DNA of 64,000 bases from Slackia sp. (GCA_030527325.1 JAUNBA010000008.1:3272-67271); one strand, 5' to 3'; shown: positions 1 through 8,471, numbered from the stretch's first letter. Notes: generated by a model not told the origin, from the sequence alone. A program made the numbers and translations.

Positions 1-21
1 AAGAAAGGAACGGGAGGCGAT

Positions 22-126
22 TCAAACGGGATGCGAAGCGTCGTCGAGGAACATGTTGTCCGCCTCTTCGTCGAACGGCTCCGCCTCAAGCGAGGAGACC
101 TGCTTGATCTCGATGCGCTCAGGAGC
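22..126 (-). pseudogene. possible C-terminal coding remnant
   Basis: Between in-frame stops at 127-129 and 22-24 the minus strand reads 34 codons with GC-rich third positions and an acidic, protein-like tail (it includes EAEPFDEEADNMFLDD and ends DDASHPV). No start codon precedes it except an internal ATG at 53, and the terminator of the upstream transporter lies just before it. It could be the 3' end of a decayed gene or chance; I do not recognise the protein. Confidence 0.2.
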
Positions 127-155
127 CTACCAGGCCAAAAGAAGCACGCAAATCC

Positions 156-194
156 AGGGGCTGCGCCATCTCCGCCAGGCATGGCACAGCCCCT
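156..194 (-). terminator. hairpin terminator of the MFS gene
   Basis: The stem AGGGGCTG-C-GCCAT pairs with ATGGC-A-CAGCCCCT, giving 13 pairs with one mismatch around an 11-nt loop. It starts 19 nt past the stop of the transporter gene at 213. The strand downstream is only moderately T-rich (TTCTTTT), so termination may be imperfect. Confidence 0.6.
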
Positions 195-212
195 CCTACC
201 CTACAAAAGAAG

Positions 213-1784
213 TTATGCACGCTTGCTGCGGACAGCAGGAACATCCTCGATGGCGCTCGTTTCCGCAAGGGATTTGCCTTTGGTCTCAGGCGCCATGAAA
301 TACGAAAGAACCAGGCCGAATATCACCAGACCCGCGGCCACGAGCATCGTCGGGCCGATGCCGTACGCCTCCATGAAGATAGGCGTGCCGTACGTAGCGG
401 CGATGGTGCCGATGCGGCTGAATCCGATGGCGATTCCCACGGCGGATGCGCGGATTTCGGTCGGGAACATCTCGTTCGGATAAAGCCATTGCAAAATGCC
501 GGGGCCGCCGCTGAAAAACGCATACAGGCCGAACGCAACGATGACCAGCCATACCGGCGCCGTCGGCCAAATACCCAAAATGAGCAGGCCCAAAGCCATC
601 ATGGGCAAGCTGATCAGCAGCAGCTTGCGGCGACCCATGGAGTTCAGCCAGAACATGGCAGGAATGCTTCCCACCAGGAAGAACAGGCTGACTGCGCTTT
701 CGCCCAAAATAGCCTCGTGGCCCTCGCCCAAGCCGAAGGCCTCCATGATATCGGGGCCGAACGTGTAGATGGCATACATCGGAACCACCTGGCACAAGAT
801 GAACACGCCCAGAAATACCATGCGCTTGAAGTAGCCCGATTTGAGCAGGGTGGCAAGCGAGGTCTTCTGCGTCACATCCGCAGGCTCGAGCTCCACGTCC
901 TCGCCGAAAACGCGATGCACGATTTCCTCGGCCTCCTGAATGCGGCCCTTTTGCGCAAGCCACATAGGAGATTCGGGGATATCGTGGCGCCCGACGAGCA
1001 AGATGATGCACGGAATAACGGCGCTGCCGAGCATCCATTTCCAACCGTCCTCGACGCCGTACAGGCAATACCCCACGACAGCCGCGACGGTGGCGCCCAG
1101 ATACCACGACGCCGACACCATGCCCATCGAGACGCTCCGGTATTTCTTCGGCGTGAACTCCGCGATCATCGACGTGGCGATCGGGTAATCGGCGCCCACG
1201 AAGACGCCGATGAAAAAGCGCGCCGCCACCAGCTCGAAAGCCGTGTCGGCGAATACGCTCAGAATCGAGAACACCGCGATGGCGATGATATCGATCGTGA
1301 ACATCTTTTTACGCCCGATAAGATCGGTCAAATACCCGCCGAGAACGGTTCCCACCAAAATGCCCAGCATGACAGAGGCGCCGATAGCGGCGCTTTCCGC
1401 AGCGGACAGCCCGAACAACGGGGCGATCTGGGTCAATGCGACGCCGATGAGCGACAGCACGTAGCCGTCCAAAAACGACCCGCCGCTCGAAAAGATGGAC
1501 ACCTTACGCAAAAACGGCGTCATCTGCACATCATCGATGCTTTTCTTAGCCGCTTTCTTCGCTTTCGACGGCACGTTTTTGATGGTGGACGGAACATTTT
1601 TGATAGCATCGGCCGCGCGTCCTGCGACCTGCTTCGTGCGATCCTCCATCGAGGCGATACGGCCCTTGGCGCCCGTCACGGCGCCGTCTGCGCCGCGAGA
1701 TGCTTTGCGCCCCGTCGACATGTCGGCATCGCCGCCCAAGGGAGGACTGGCGACCTGCGTATCCTGTTTCACGTCGTGTCTCAT
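213..1784 (-). CDS. MFS transporter, sugar-porter type, with long N-terminal extension
   Basis: A 523-aa permease of about 12 membrane helices that probably imports or exchanges the substrate of the neighbouring CoA pathway. Family marks are GRKK after helix 2 (residues 157-160), IPESPMWL near 270 and PETKGKSL near the C terminus, all typical of the sugar porter/metabolite:H+ branch. Residues 1-90 are an unusual hydrophilic Lys/Ala-rich tail with a tandem IKNVPS repeat before the first helix. The start ATG at 1784 has GGAAAGGAAG 7 nt upstream. It is the last gene of the minus-strand cai-like set, with a terminator following. The substrate cannot be read from sequence; a carnitine-like compound is inference from context, since no CaiT-type betaine transporter is present. 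Confidence 0.85.
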   Translation of the reverse strand: MRHDVKQDTQVASPPLGGDADMSTGRKASRGADGAVTGAKGRIASMEDRTKQVAGRAADAIKNVPSTIKNVPSKAKKAAKKSIDDVQMTPFLRKVSIFSSGGSFLDGYVLSLIGVALTQIAPLFGLSAAESAAIGASVMLGILVGTVLGGYLTDLIGRKKMFTIDIIAIAVFSILSVFADTAFELVAARFFIGVFVGADYPIATSMIAEFTPKKYRSVSMGMVSASWYLGATVAAVVGYCLYGVEDGWKWMLGSAVIPCIILLVGRHDIPESPMWLAQKGRIQEAEEIVHRVFGEDVELEPADVTQKTSLATLLKSGYFKRMVFLGVFILCQVVPMYAIYTFGPDIMEAFGLGEGHEAILGESAVSLFFLVGSIPAMFWLNSMGRRKLLLISLPMMALGLLILGIWPTAPVWLVIVAFGLYAFFSGGPGILQWLYPNEMFPTEIRASAVGIAIGFSRIGTIAATYGTPIFMEAYGIGPTMLVAAGLVIFGLVLSYFMAPETKGKSLAETSAIEDVPAVRSKRA

Positions 1785-1824
1785 GACACCACTTCCTTTC
1801 CGAATAAGCCGATACGCACGAAAC

Positions 1825-1850
1825 GCCCGTCCGCATAAATGCGGCGGGGC
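1825..1850 (-). repeat. stem-loop upstream of the MFS gene
   Basis: GCCCGTCCGCA and TGCGGCGGGGC face each other across TAAA with 9 of 11 pairs. It lies 40-66 nt upstream of the transporter ATG at 1784, so it would be in its leader RNA or act as an operator. Confidence 0.4.
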
Positions 1851-1861
1851 GAATCAAAGAT

Positions 1862-1915
1862 ATCGGGTTCATGATGGGCAGACGAAGATGCGCATATACC
1901 CATGATGAACCCGAT
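1862..1915. repeat. long inverted repeat in the hydratase-MFS gap
   Basis: Two 17-nt arms (1862-1878 and 1899-1915) are complementary with one mismatch around a 20-nt loop. It lies 61 nt past the stop of the MaoC-like gene. There is no clear T-tract, so it may be an mRNA stability/processing hairpin, a terminator for the hydratase gene, or a protein-binding site. Confidence 0.5.
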
Positions 1916-1975
1916 GAAGGAGGGAAGAAACCCTTTCTCCCCTCCTGTCTTCAAAGCGTTGATTTCCCGAACGTC

Positions 1976-2872
1976 TTACGCGTCCCACTCCACGATGCAG
2001 GAGTTAAGGAACGGCTTGGGGGCGCGCTCGCCTGCGGCCAGTGCGGCGTCCGTGGCATCGGCGTCGACCATGCGGAAACGAGCCTGACCCTCGCCGACCT
2101 TCCAAACCTGGGTGCGCAGCTTCGTGCCGGGAAGCACCGGGGAGGTGAAGCGGCATTTGAAACGCTTCAAGCGCTCGGGCTCGCCCGGGAACAGCAGCTT
2201 GATGACGTGACGCATAGCGATGCCTGCGCTGCACACGCCATGGTTGATCGGGCGGGCAAGACCGGTCTGCTCCGTGTAAGACCAGTCGATATGCTGCTGA
2301 TGCCAATCGCCCATCATGCGGTAGATCAGCGGCCACTGCAGGCCGCACACTTCCTCGTAAACGTAATCGGGCTCGCGGTCGGGATATTCGACCACGTCTT
2401 TCGGGGGCTGCTCGCCGCCGAAGCCGCCGTCATAGATGCAGCAGTCGTACGTTTCGACCGTGCACAAATGCGTGCCGTCGGCGCTGTAGGACTTGCCCAC
2501 CTGCTTGGAAAGCGAGCCGCGACCCTCGCCGCGATCCCAGATGGCTTCCTGGGTGACGTACGTTTCGATGTGGTCGTTCATCTTGAATGGAGCGTGGAAG
2601 AAGACGTCGATGCCGTAGTGCAGCGATCCCGAATAGTCGAATCCGTAATCGAGCGTCGTGGTCATCTCCTCGTTGACCGTCAGAGGCACGCCGAAAATAG
2701 GCAGCACCTTCAGGTCGGGATCGGCGGCGTCATGCTCGTTCACATATTCGAGATCGACCTTGCCGTCCCATGCGCAGCCGCAGCCGAGCGCGCAAATCTC
2801 CAGGTCTTTGAAGGTGTAGTCGCGTACGAACGGCCCGAAGGTCTTCCCTACGATCTCGGTGGAAATTGCCAT
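1976..2872 (-). CDS. MaoC-like (hotdog) enoyl-CoA hydratase
   Basis: A 298-aa protein of the size of a double-hotdog hydratase/dehydratase. The hydratase-2 signature GDxNPxH is present as GDWHQQH: Asp189 and His194 keep the catalytic spacing while NP is replaced. A downstream RPINHG segment also fits the family. It sits between caiC and an MFS gene, and no crotonase-type caiD is in the cluster, so it may hydrate or dehydrate the crotonobetainyl-CoA/carnitinyl-CoA pair in its place; that is inference. The start ATG at 2872 is chosen over the longer open frame because AAGGAGG lies 6 nt upstream and the upstream extension looks non-coding. Stereospecificity would probably differ from CaiD. Confidence 0.75.
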   Translation of the reverse strand: MAISTEIVGKTFGPFVRDYTFKDLEICALGCGCAWDGKVDLEYVNEHDAADPDLKVLPIFGVPLTVNEEMTTTLDYGFDYSGSLHYGIDVFFHAPFKMNDHIETYVTQEAIWDRGEGRGSLSKQVGKSYSADGTHLCTVETYDCCIYDGGFGGEQPPKDVVEYPDREPDYVYEEVCGLQWPLIYRMMGDWHQQHIDWSYTEQTGLARPINHGVCSAGIAMRHVIKLLFPGEPERLKRFKCRFTSPVLPGTKLRTQVWKVGEGQARFRMVDADATDAALAAGERAPKPFLNSCIVEWDA

Positions 2873-2955
2873 GGTTCCTCCTTGATGGAAAGCTTCCCTT
2901 ACCAAGCGAACCGACAAGCCCCGAAGCATCGACGCCCGAAGCGAAAGCGGTTCAA

Positions 2956-3123
2956 CGCTCCATAGTGCCAGGTTCCCTTCCCGCCCGTTCGGACGGACAG
3001 CCACTATGGAGCGCACAGCCGCTTCCAGGCTTTGCGTCCGCGCGTCATGCGCGGACACGATGCGAAACGCGCGATACGTATCGCGCACGACGCATGCGAA
3101 TCGCCGCGCATCGACGCGGCGTC
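2956..3123. repeat. cluster of perfect inverted repeats between caiC and the hydratase
   Basis: The 262-nt gap holds four symmetrical elements: CGCTCCATAGTG/CACTATGGAGCG (2956-2967/3002-3013), GTCCGCGC/GCGCGGAC (3036-3043/3049-3056), the 18-nt palindrome GCGCGATACGTATCGCGC (3069-3086), and GACGC/GCGTC near 3113-3123. No T-tract follows them in the direction of transcription. They could be mRNA hairpins, operators, or both. Confidence 0.55.
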
Positions 3124-3134
3124 GGCCGATGCAA

Positions 3135-4682
3135 TCAGTGCAAGAGCTTCTTCGCGATCTTTCCCACGCTGGTATGGGGCAAATCATCGACGATGCGCAT
3201 GATGGTAGGCACTTTGAAATCGGCGAGGCGATCTGCGCAATAGCGTGTCAGCTCATCGACAGTGGCGTGCATCCCATCGCGCAGCACTACGAACGCCTTG
3301 ACCGCCTGATCGCGAATAGGATCGTCGACGCCGATCACCGCCGCCTCGGATACCGCAGGGTGGCTCGTCAGAACGTCTTCAACCTCGGATGCGGAAATAT
3401 TCTCGCCCGCACGCTTGATCATATTGCTCTTGCGGTCGACGAAATAGAACCAGCCGCTTTCGTCGCGATACCCCTTATCGCCCGTGCGCAGCCATCCGTC
3501 GGCGCTCATCGCCTCGGCCGTCGCCCGTTCGTCGCGATAATAGCCGCGCATCAGCGTCTGCCCGGGAATACCGTGCACCACGATTTCTCCCACAGCCCCC
3601 GCAGGACACGATGCGCCCTCGTCGTCGACGATATCGACTTCGTAGCCCATACCGACGCGGCCTACCGACGGCCATCGTCCGGCGCCATACGGCAGATCGG
3701 TGAGAACCCAGCAGATAGACTCGGTCGATCCGTAGCAGTTCTGCAAACGCGCGCCGAAACGACGTTCGAACGCATCCTTTTCATCCGTGGAAATGGCCAG
3801 GTAATATTGGACCGTGCGCACCTCGTGCTCACGTTCATGCGGGTCGACGGGCTGCATCATCATGGTACGCACCATCATGGCCACCGCCTGCACCGCCGTC
3901 GCGCGATACGCGCGCACCTGCTTCCAGAAACGGCGTGCGCTGTATTTCTTCACGAATACCAGAGTGGCGCCCGCCGTCAAAACAGGCATCAAAGCGGACA
4001 TCTGGAAATTGGAATGAAACGCGGGCATCGTCGTGAGAAAACGGTCGTCAGGAGTCAGACCGAATTCCCAATCGCCGTAAAAACCGCTGTACAGCAGATT
4101 GGCATGGGTGATTTCGACGCCTTTCGGGCACGAAGTCGTACCCGACGTGAACATGATTTCCGCCACATCGCCCGCATCGAGCTCGACGTCGCACGAAAGC
4201 GCATCGGGGAAGCCCGCAACGGCCTGATCGAGGTCGACGACCCGGTCATCCAGCATTGCACCTTGCGCATGGCACACCAGCACCGTATCGATGCCGCACG
4301 AACCACCGCAGACGAATTCCTGGAAATCAGGTTCGGTCACCACGGCGCGGATGCCGCATCGCTCGTACACGAATGCGCACTCCTCGGCCTTATGCTGCAT
4401 GTTGATAGGAACGGCGACGGCGCCTATTTTGGCCAGCGCGAACGTGACGGAGATGAATTCAGGGGAATTGTAGAGCTGCACCGCGACATTCTGCCCTTTA
4501 CGAATGCCGATGCTGTCGAAATAATTCGCCGTTCGATTGATCAACGCATCGAACTCGGCGTAGGTATAGCGACGAACCGCGCCGTCGCAATCTTCGAACA
4601 CGAGGAACTCGTGACCGCCTCTCGCATCCACGAGTCCATCCCAAAGGCTGCGAATATTCTCGTTGCCCACGATGCCGCACAT
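3135..4682 (-). CDS. caiC: crotonobetaine/carnitine-CoA ligase-like AMP-forming ligase
   Basis: A 515-aa cytoplasmic acyl-adenylate ligase that would activate carnitine, crotonobetaine or butyrobetaine with CoA and ATP. The P-loop-like MFTSGTTSCPKGVEI is at 177-191, YGSTES near 325, GWLRTGD near 400, and the C-terminal catalytic-Lys region SVGKIAKK closes the protein. Its N-terminal layout (NxRSLWDxL, then RTANYFDSIGIRKG) closely tracks E. coli CaiC as I recall it, which is why I prefer this over a generic fatty-acid ligase. The start ATG at 4682 has GAAAGGAACGG about 9 nt upstream. It is followed by the hydratase gene and preceded by caiB, matching cai gene content. Confidence 0.85.
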   Translation of the reverse strand: MCGIVGNENIRSLWDGLVDARGGHEFLVFEDCDGAVRRYTYAEFDALINRTANYFDSIGIRKGQNVAVQLYNSPEFISVTFALAKIGAVAVPINMQHKAEECAFVYERCGIRAVVTEPDFQEFVCGGSCGIDTVLVCHAQGAMLDDRVVDLDQAVAGFPDALSCDVELDAGDVAEIMFTSGTTSCPKGVEITHANLLYSGFYGDWEFGLTPDDRFLTTMPAFHSNFQMSALMPVLTAGATLVFVKKYSARRFWKQVRAYRATAVQAVAMMVRTMMMQPVDPHEREHEVRTVQYYLAISTDEKDAFERRFGARLQNCYGSTESICWVLTDLPYGAGRWPSVGRVGMGYEVDIVDDEGASCPAGAVGEIVVHGIPGQTLMRGYYRDERATAEAMSADGWLRTGDKGYRDESGWFYFVDRKSNMIKRAGENISASEVEDVLTSHPAVSEAAVIGVDDPIRDQAVKAFVVLRDGMHATVDELTRYCADRLADFKVPTIMRIVDDLPHTSVGKIAKKLLH

Positions 4683-4713
4683 GTTTCCGGCCGTTCCTTT
4701 CGTGCTCGGTATG

Positions 4714-4741
4714 CGCGGAGCCCGATTTCTCGGGCTCCGCG
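4714..4741. repeat. 12-bp stem-loop between caiB and caiC
   Basis: CGCGGAGCCCGA and TCGGGCTCCGCG form a perfect 12-bp stem with a TTTC loop in the 100-nt gap between caiB and caiC. There is no run of T after it on the minus strand, so it looks more like an intercistronic mRNA hairpin than a full terminator. Confidence 0.6.
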
Positions 4742-4782
4742 TCTTGAATGCCGCCTCTGTTAGGCGACGTGTGAAAACCGCG

Positions 4783-5997
4783 TTACTCGCCGATCTTCAC
4801 GACGCCCTTCTCGGCAAGCTCGCGAACCTGCTCCTCGGTGTAGCCGGCCTTGACCAGCACATCGATGGTGTCGCCACCCTGATGCGGCATCGGACGCCAC
4901 ACCTGACCGGGGTTGTTCTTGAACTTGGGGAAGACGCCCAGGCCGTGGAAGGTCTCGCCGTCGGCGGTCTCCCAATCGAGCCAGTTGCCACGGAGCTTCA
5001 TGTGCTCCTGGTTGGGCAGATCCTCGAGGTCGTTGATCACCTGTGCAGCGATGCGGTGAGCAGCGAAGTCCTCTTCGATTTCGAACTTGGAGTGCTCCAA
5101 GCAGTACTTTTCGAACGCAGCCTGGATCTCGTCGGCATGCGGGTTGGACAGCCACAGGCCCGAGGTGTCCTCGGGGATGTCCTCGGTGCCCCAGAGATGG
5201 CCGAGGCCGATCGTCTCCAGGAAGTGCTTGTTCTGGTCGACGCCGTAGAGGCAGACGCCCAGGAAGCCGTCTTTGCACTGGAACTCGCCGATGCCGCAGA
5301 GGTTCTGGTTGCGCGCGCCGGGACGAGGCCACTTAACGCCGTCGTTCAGGTAGTCGACCAGGTAGTACTGGCCGATCGCAAGCAGAGTCTCGTACATAGC
5401 GAGGTCGATGGACTCGCCCTTGCCGGACTTCTCGGCCTTGTACAGAGCGGCCATGGTAGCAAAGCCGATCATCAAGGTGTTGAAGTAGTCGCCGGCGTAA
5501 GGTCCGGGGAGCATGGGCTGCTCGGGGGTGCCGTTCTGCATGATGATGCCGGAGTACGCCATGACAGTCAGGTCGTATGCTGCACGCTTGACCATCTTGG
5601 GGTCGCCTTCCTGGCCGAAGCCGGAAACGTGCACGATGACCATCTTGGGGTTGAGCTCCCACAGGACGTCGTCCGTGATGCCCTTGCGAGCCCACGTGCC
5701 GCCCTTAGAGGCCTCCATGAAGATGTCGGCGTCTTTGACGATCTCGAAGAAGGCCTTCTTGCCCTCTTCGGAGAAGTAGTTGATCGAGACGGAGCGCTGG
5801 TTGCGGCGCTCTGCCTGCTTCACATTGGCGGTATCGCGGATGGTGTCGCCAGCGCCCGTGTTCTCGAGCCAAATGACGTCAGCACCCCAGTCGGCCATCA
5901 GGTCGGCTGCTTTCGGGCAAGCCAGCTCGACTGCTGCGTAAACGACTTTGACGCCGTCGAGAGGACCGAAAGACGGTTTTTCAGTTGCGATTGCCAT
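4783..5997 (-). CDS. caiB: CaiB-type CoA-transferase
   Basis: A 404-aa class III CoA-transferase that moves CoA between carnitine-pathway acyl groups (gamma-butyrobetainyl-CoA to carnitine or crotonobetaine in the known enzyme). Asp170 in PYAGDYF falls where the catalytic Asp169 of CaiB lies. FGPLDGVKVV at the N terminus, DIFMEASKG, KGESIDLAMYE and PKFKNNPGQVWR are family blocks. The start is ATG at 5997 (MAIATEKPSFGPL), with AAGGGGG 8 nt upstream; the longer open frame adds 22 non-family residues. It lies between caiA and caiC with 100-180-nt gaps that each hold hairpins. Confidence 0.88.
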   Translation of the reverse strand: MAIATEKPSFGPLDGVKVVYAAVELACPKAADLMADWGADVIWLENTGAGDTIRDTANVKQAERRNQRSVSINYFSEEGKKAFFEIVKDADIFMEASKGGTWARKGITDDVLWELNPKMVIVHVSGFGQEGDPKMVKRAAYDLTVMAYSGIIMQNGTPEQPMLPGPYAGDYFNTLMIGFATMAALYKAEKSGKGESIDLAMYETLLAIGQYYLVDYLNDGVKWPRPGARNQNLCGIGEFQCKDGFLGVCLYGVDQNKHFLETIGLGHLWGTEDIPEDTSGLWLSNPHADEIQAAFEKYCLEHSKFEIEEDFAAHRIAAQVINDLEDLPNQEHMKLRGNWLDWETADGETFHGLGVFPKFKNNPGQVWRPMPHQGGDTIDVLVKAGYTEEQVRELAEKGVVKIGE

Positions 5998-6081
5998 GAT
6001 GGTAACCCCCTTGGTTCCGGCGGTCGAAGGCGCCTCGCGACGGATGCGCTCTTCGACCGCCAATCCTTATCGGATCGATTA

Positions 6082-6126
6082 TCGAAGCCGGTCGATCGGC
6101 TTCGACGCCCTGCGGCATGCGCCGCA
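6082..6126. repeat. two stem-loops between caiA and caiB
   Basis: TCGAAGCCG/CGGCTTCGA (6082-6090/6097-6105, 9 bp, 6-nt loop) and TGCGGC/GCCGCA (6111-6116/6121-6126) lie in the 176-nt gap between the two genes. Neither has a T-tract. Confidence 0.5.
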
Positions 6127-6173
6127 AGACGGTAATCCCCTAGTGCGCTTCGTGATGAAGCAAAGCGAGAGTC

Positions 6174-7325
6174 CTACTGGCGGTAGGGCTTGATGGCGTT
6201 CTTGGAAGCGGTGAGAATCATCATCTCATCGGTGCCGCCGGAAACGCGGTCGACGCGGAGGTCGCGCCAGATGCGGTTGATGCGGTGCTCGGAAGCAACA
6301 GCGATGCCGCCCATGACCTGCATAGCGTCGTCAACGACCTCGAAGGAGGCGTTAGCGCAGAAGTACTTGCACATTGCTGCGCGGCCGGCGTCGACGTCGC
6401 CGCCGAGGTTGTGGTCTGCGTCCCAAGCCGTCTCGTAGAGCATGTTGCGCATGGAGTCGAGCTTGATGGCCATGTGAGCGAACTTCAGAGAGTTCAGCTG
6501 GAAGCGAGCGACCGGCTTGCCGAAGGCGATGCGGGTCCATGCGTGCTTCGCGGCATCCTCGAATGCGGAGATAGCCGTGCCGTAGTCGCATGCGCCGACG
6601 AGCCAACGCTCGAAGTTGAAGTCTGCGACGCCGCGGTTGAAGCCGTTGCCCTCTTTGCCGAAGAAGTCCTTCTCCTCCATCTCGACGTTGTCGAGGTAGA
6701 CCTCGCAGCAGGAGTCCATACGCAGGCCCAGCTTGGTCAGCGGGGAGAGCTTGACGCCCGGCTTGGACATGTCGACGAAGAACTCGGAGATGACATCCGG
6801 GTTGTCAGCGTCGCGGCACATGATGATGAGGTACTTCACGCCCAGAGAAGAGGTGATGAAGGTCTTGGTGCCGTTGAGGTAGATCTTGCCGTTCTCGCGC
6901 TTGTAGGTGGTCTGGAGACCGGAAACGTCGGAACCTGCGCCGGGCTCGGTGCAAGCGGAGTTGACGACCTGCTCGCCGGTGCCCAGATACTTCAGGCATG
7001 CCTCGATCTGCTCTTCGGTACCCTCGCGAACGATGGTGTTGTAGCCGGTGAGCAGGTAGAGGACGTAGGTGGGAGCGCCGTACTGGCCGAGGACCTCATA
7101 GATGGCCATCAGCGTGGTGAGCGGCTCCTCGAGACCGAGACCGCCATGCTCCTCGTCGAGCATGATGCGGTCGAGGCCGAGCTCGCACAGACCCTGGGTC
7201 CAGCGCAACGGATACTCGTGCTTCTCATCGCACTCATGGAAGTAGGTTTCCCAGTTCTCGCTCTCCATGTAGTCGCGATAGGATGCAACGATAAGCTCCT
7301 GCTCGTCGGACAGTTTGAAATCCAT
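6174..7325 (-). CDS. caiA: crotonobetainyl-CoA reductase-like acyl-CoA dehydrogenase
   Basis: A 383-aa FAD acyl-CoA dehydrogenase. In the known pathway CaiA reduces crotonobetainyl-CoA to gamma-butyrobetainyl-CoA with electrons from FixABCX, whose genes are in this window. The N terminus ([11 protein letters not shown], then [12 protein letters not shown]), TEPGAGSDV near 130, [15 protein letters not shown] and [14 protein letters not shown] match CaiA blocks almost residue for residue as I recall them, well beyond general family similarity. The start ATG at 7325 has AGGAGGTTGTC immediately upstream. A role in reducing a different betaine-CoA cannot be excluded. Confidence 0.9.
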   Translation of the reverse strand: MDFKLSDEQELIVASYRDYMESENWETYFHECDEKHEYPLRWTQGLCELGLDRIMLDEEHGGLGLEEPLTTLMAIYEVLGQYGAPTYVLYLLTGYNTIVREGTEEQIEACLKYLGTGEQVVNSACTEPGAGSDVSGLQTTYKRENGKIYLNGTKTFITSSLGVKYLIIMCRDADNPDVISEFFVDMSKPGVKLSPLTKLGLRMDSCCEVYLDNVEMEEKDFFGKEGNGFNRGVADFNFERWLVGACDYGTAISAFEDAAKHAWTRIAFGKPVARFQLNSLKFAHMAIKLDSMRNMLYETAWDADHNLGGDVDAGRAAMCKYFCANASFEVVDDAMQVMGGIAVASEHRINRIWRDLRVDRVSGGTDEMMILTASKNAIKPYRQ

Positions 7326-7355
7326 GACAACCTCCTGTTTGCTATAAGGATTTCC

Positions 7356-7395
7356 ATCAGCGCTTTCCTGGGGCTAACCCGGAAAGCACGCTGAT
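7356..7395. repeat. stem-loop between the esterase and caiA
   Basis: ATCAGCG-CTTTCC pairs with GGAAAG-CA-CGCTGAT (13 pairs with a 2-nt bulge) around a 12-nt loop in the 113-nt gap. It lies just upstream of the caiA ribosome binding site on the minus strand. Confidence 0.5.
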
Positions 7396-7438
7396 ACACG
7401 TGGTTATATGCAGCCGCTCGGGCCGCGAGCCGCAGCCG

Positions 7439-8407
7439 TTAGGCGCGGCGGGTCTTCCAGAATTCGGCGCTATGCTCGATGCACTCGGTAGCTTCGTCGA
7501 GCATGCGGGAGTAGTGGACGAACGCGTGAAGCACGCCGTCGAACACTTCGAACCGGTTGTCGATGCCGTTGTTCGTCAGAACGCGAGAGAGGCACTCGCT
7601 GTCGTCGCGCAGCGGATCGAGGCCCGCGGCGGCGATATAGCACGGAGCCATGCCGGTCTTGAGATCGTTGCCCAGCATGTTCACATACGGAGCCGAGGTC
7701 TCGACGGCAAGGTCGTTCAACCAGCACTGGTTGTAGTAGTCGAGGTCTTCTTTGCGCATGCCGTCGATATCCCATCCGTACAGACGACGGGAAATGGAAT
7801 CGGTCAAGCCGTAGAAGCCGTAATACAGAAGCAGCGATTTGACGAAGGAGTTATCGCCTTCCTCATCGCGCAGCCACAGGTTGGTGGCCATGGAGAGCAC
7901 CGCTCCGCCCGAATCGCCCGCAAAGGACAGATCGTCGCCGTCGATGCCGTGCTCGGCGCCATGCTCATGCAGATAGCGGGCGACCTGAGCGCATTCCTTG
8001 ATGTTGGTGGGATACTTGGACTCGGGAGACAGGTGGTAATCGACGCTGACCACTGCGGCCTGCGTGCGGTCGGCGAGAATGCGGCACACGCGATCGTGCG
8101 TCGCGGGGCTTCCCACCACGAAGCCGCCGCCATGGATGAACTCGATCACAGGAAGCTTCTCGGCCTCGACGGGATAGTAGAAACGAGCGGTGAACTCGCC
8201 CATCGGGCCTTCGAAAACGACGTCTTCCGTCTTCGCCATGACAGGGCCGCCCTCGTTCCAGAACGCGCGCTCCTTGATGTAGTTCTCGCGCATCTGGTCG
8301 AATCCCACATCGGTGACGAACGCATCGCCTGCGAGCTCGGCCGATTTTTGAAGGACGGCTTTCATCTGGTCGTTAATGAGCGACATCGCATCCAATTTGT
8401 TTTCCAT
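7439..8407 (-). CDS. HSL-family alpha/beta hydrolase (esterase)
   Basis: A 322-aa carboxylesterase-like protein. The oxyanion motif HGGG is at 92-95 and the nucleophile elbow GDSGG at 164-168 (Ser166); an Asp in GLDPLRDD near 267 and the His of VLHAF near 297 complete a triad. There is no signal peptide, so it acts in the cytoplasm. It lies inside the cai-like set between caiA and an MFS gene, so a role in freeing carnitine or a related alcohol from an ester is possible but unproven. Two starts compete: ATG 8416 (MKSMEN) and ATG 8407 (MENKL). I chose 8407 because AGGG sits 9 nt upstream. Confidence 0.8.
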   Translation of the reverse strand: MENKLDAMSLINDQMKAVLQKSAELAGDAFVTDVGFDQMRENYIKERAFWNEGGPVMAKTEDVVFEGPMGEFTARFYYPVEAEKLPVIEFIHGGGFVVGSPATHDRVCRILADRTQAAVVSVDYHLSPESKYPTNIKECAQVARYLHEHGAEHGIDGDDLSFAGDSGGAVLSMATNLWLRDEEGDNSFVKSLLLYYGFYGLTDSISRRLYGWDIDGMRKEDLDYYNQCWLNDLAVETSAPYVNMLGNDLKTGMAPCYIAAAGLDPLRDDSECLSRVLTNNGIDNRFEVFDGVLHAFVHYSRMLDEATECIEHSAEFWKTRRA

Positions 8408-8445
8408 GCTTTTCATCCCTATCTCATATAGACAAACGATGGATC

Positions 8446-8471
8446 GGTGCGGGAACGGAGGTTCCCGCACC
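8446..8471. repeat. 11-bp stem-loop between the second MFS gene and the esterase
   Basis: GGTGCGGGAAC and GTTCCCGCACC form a perfect stem around GGAG. It lies about 40 nt upstream of the esterase start in the 157-nt gap. A T-tract is lacking. Confidence 0.55.

Noticed and set aside
31..483. 150-codon open frame on the plus strand at the left edge
   Set aside because: It overlaps the 3' end of the MFS gene and the terminator hairpin, and its composition is that of an antisense shadow.
489..1838. 449-codon plus-strand frame opposite the MFS gene
   Set aside because: His/Arg/Gln-rich product typical of the complement of a GC-rich gene; no ribosome site or family motif.
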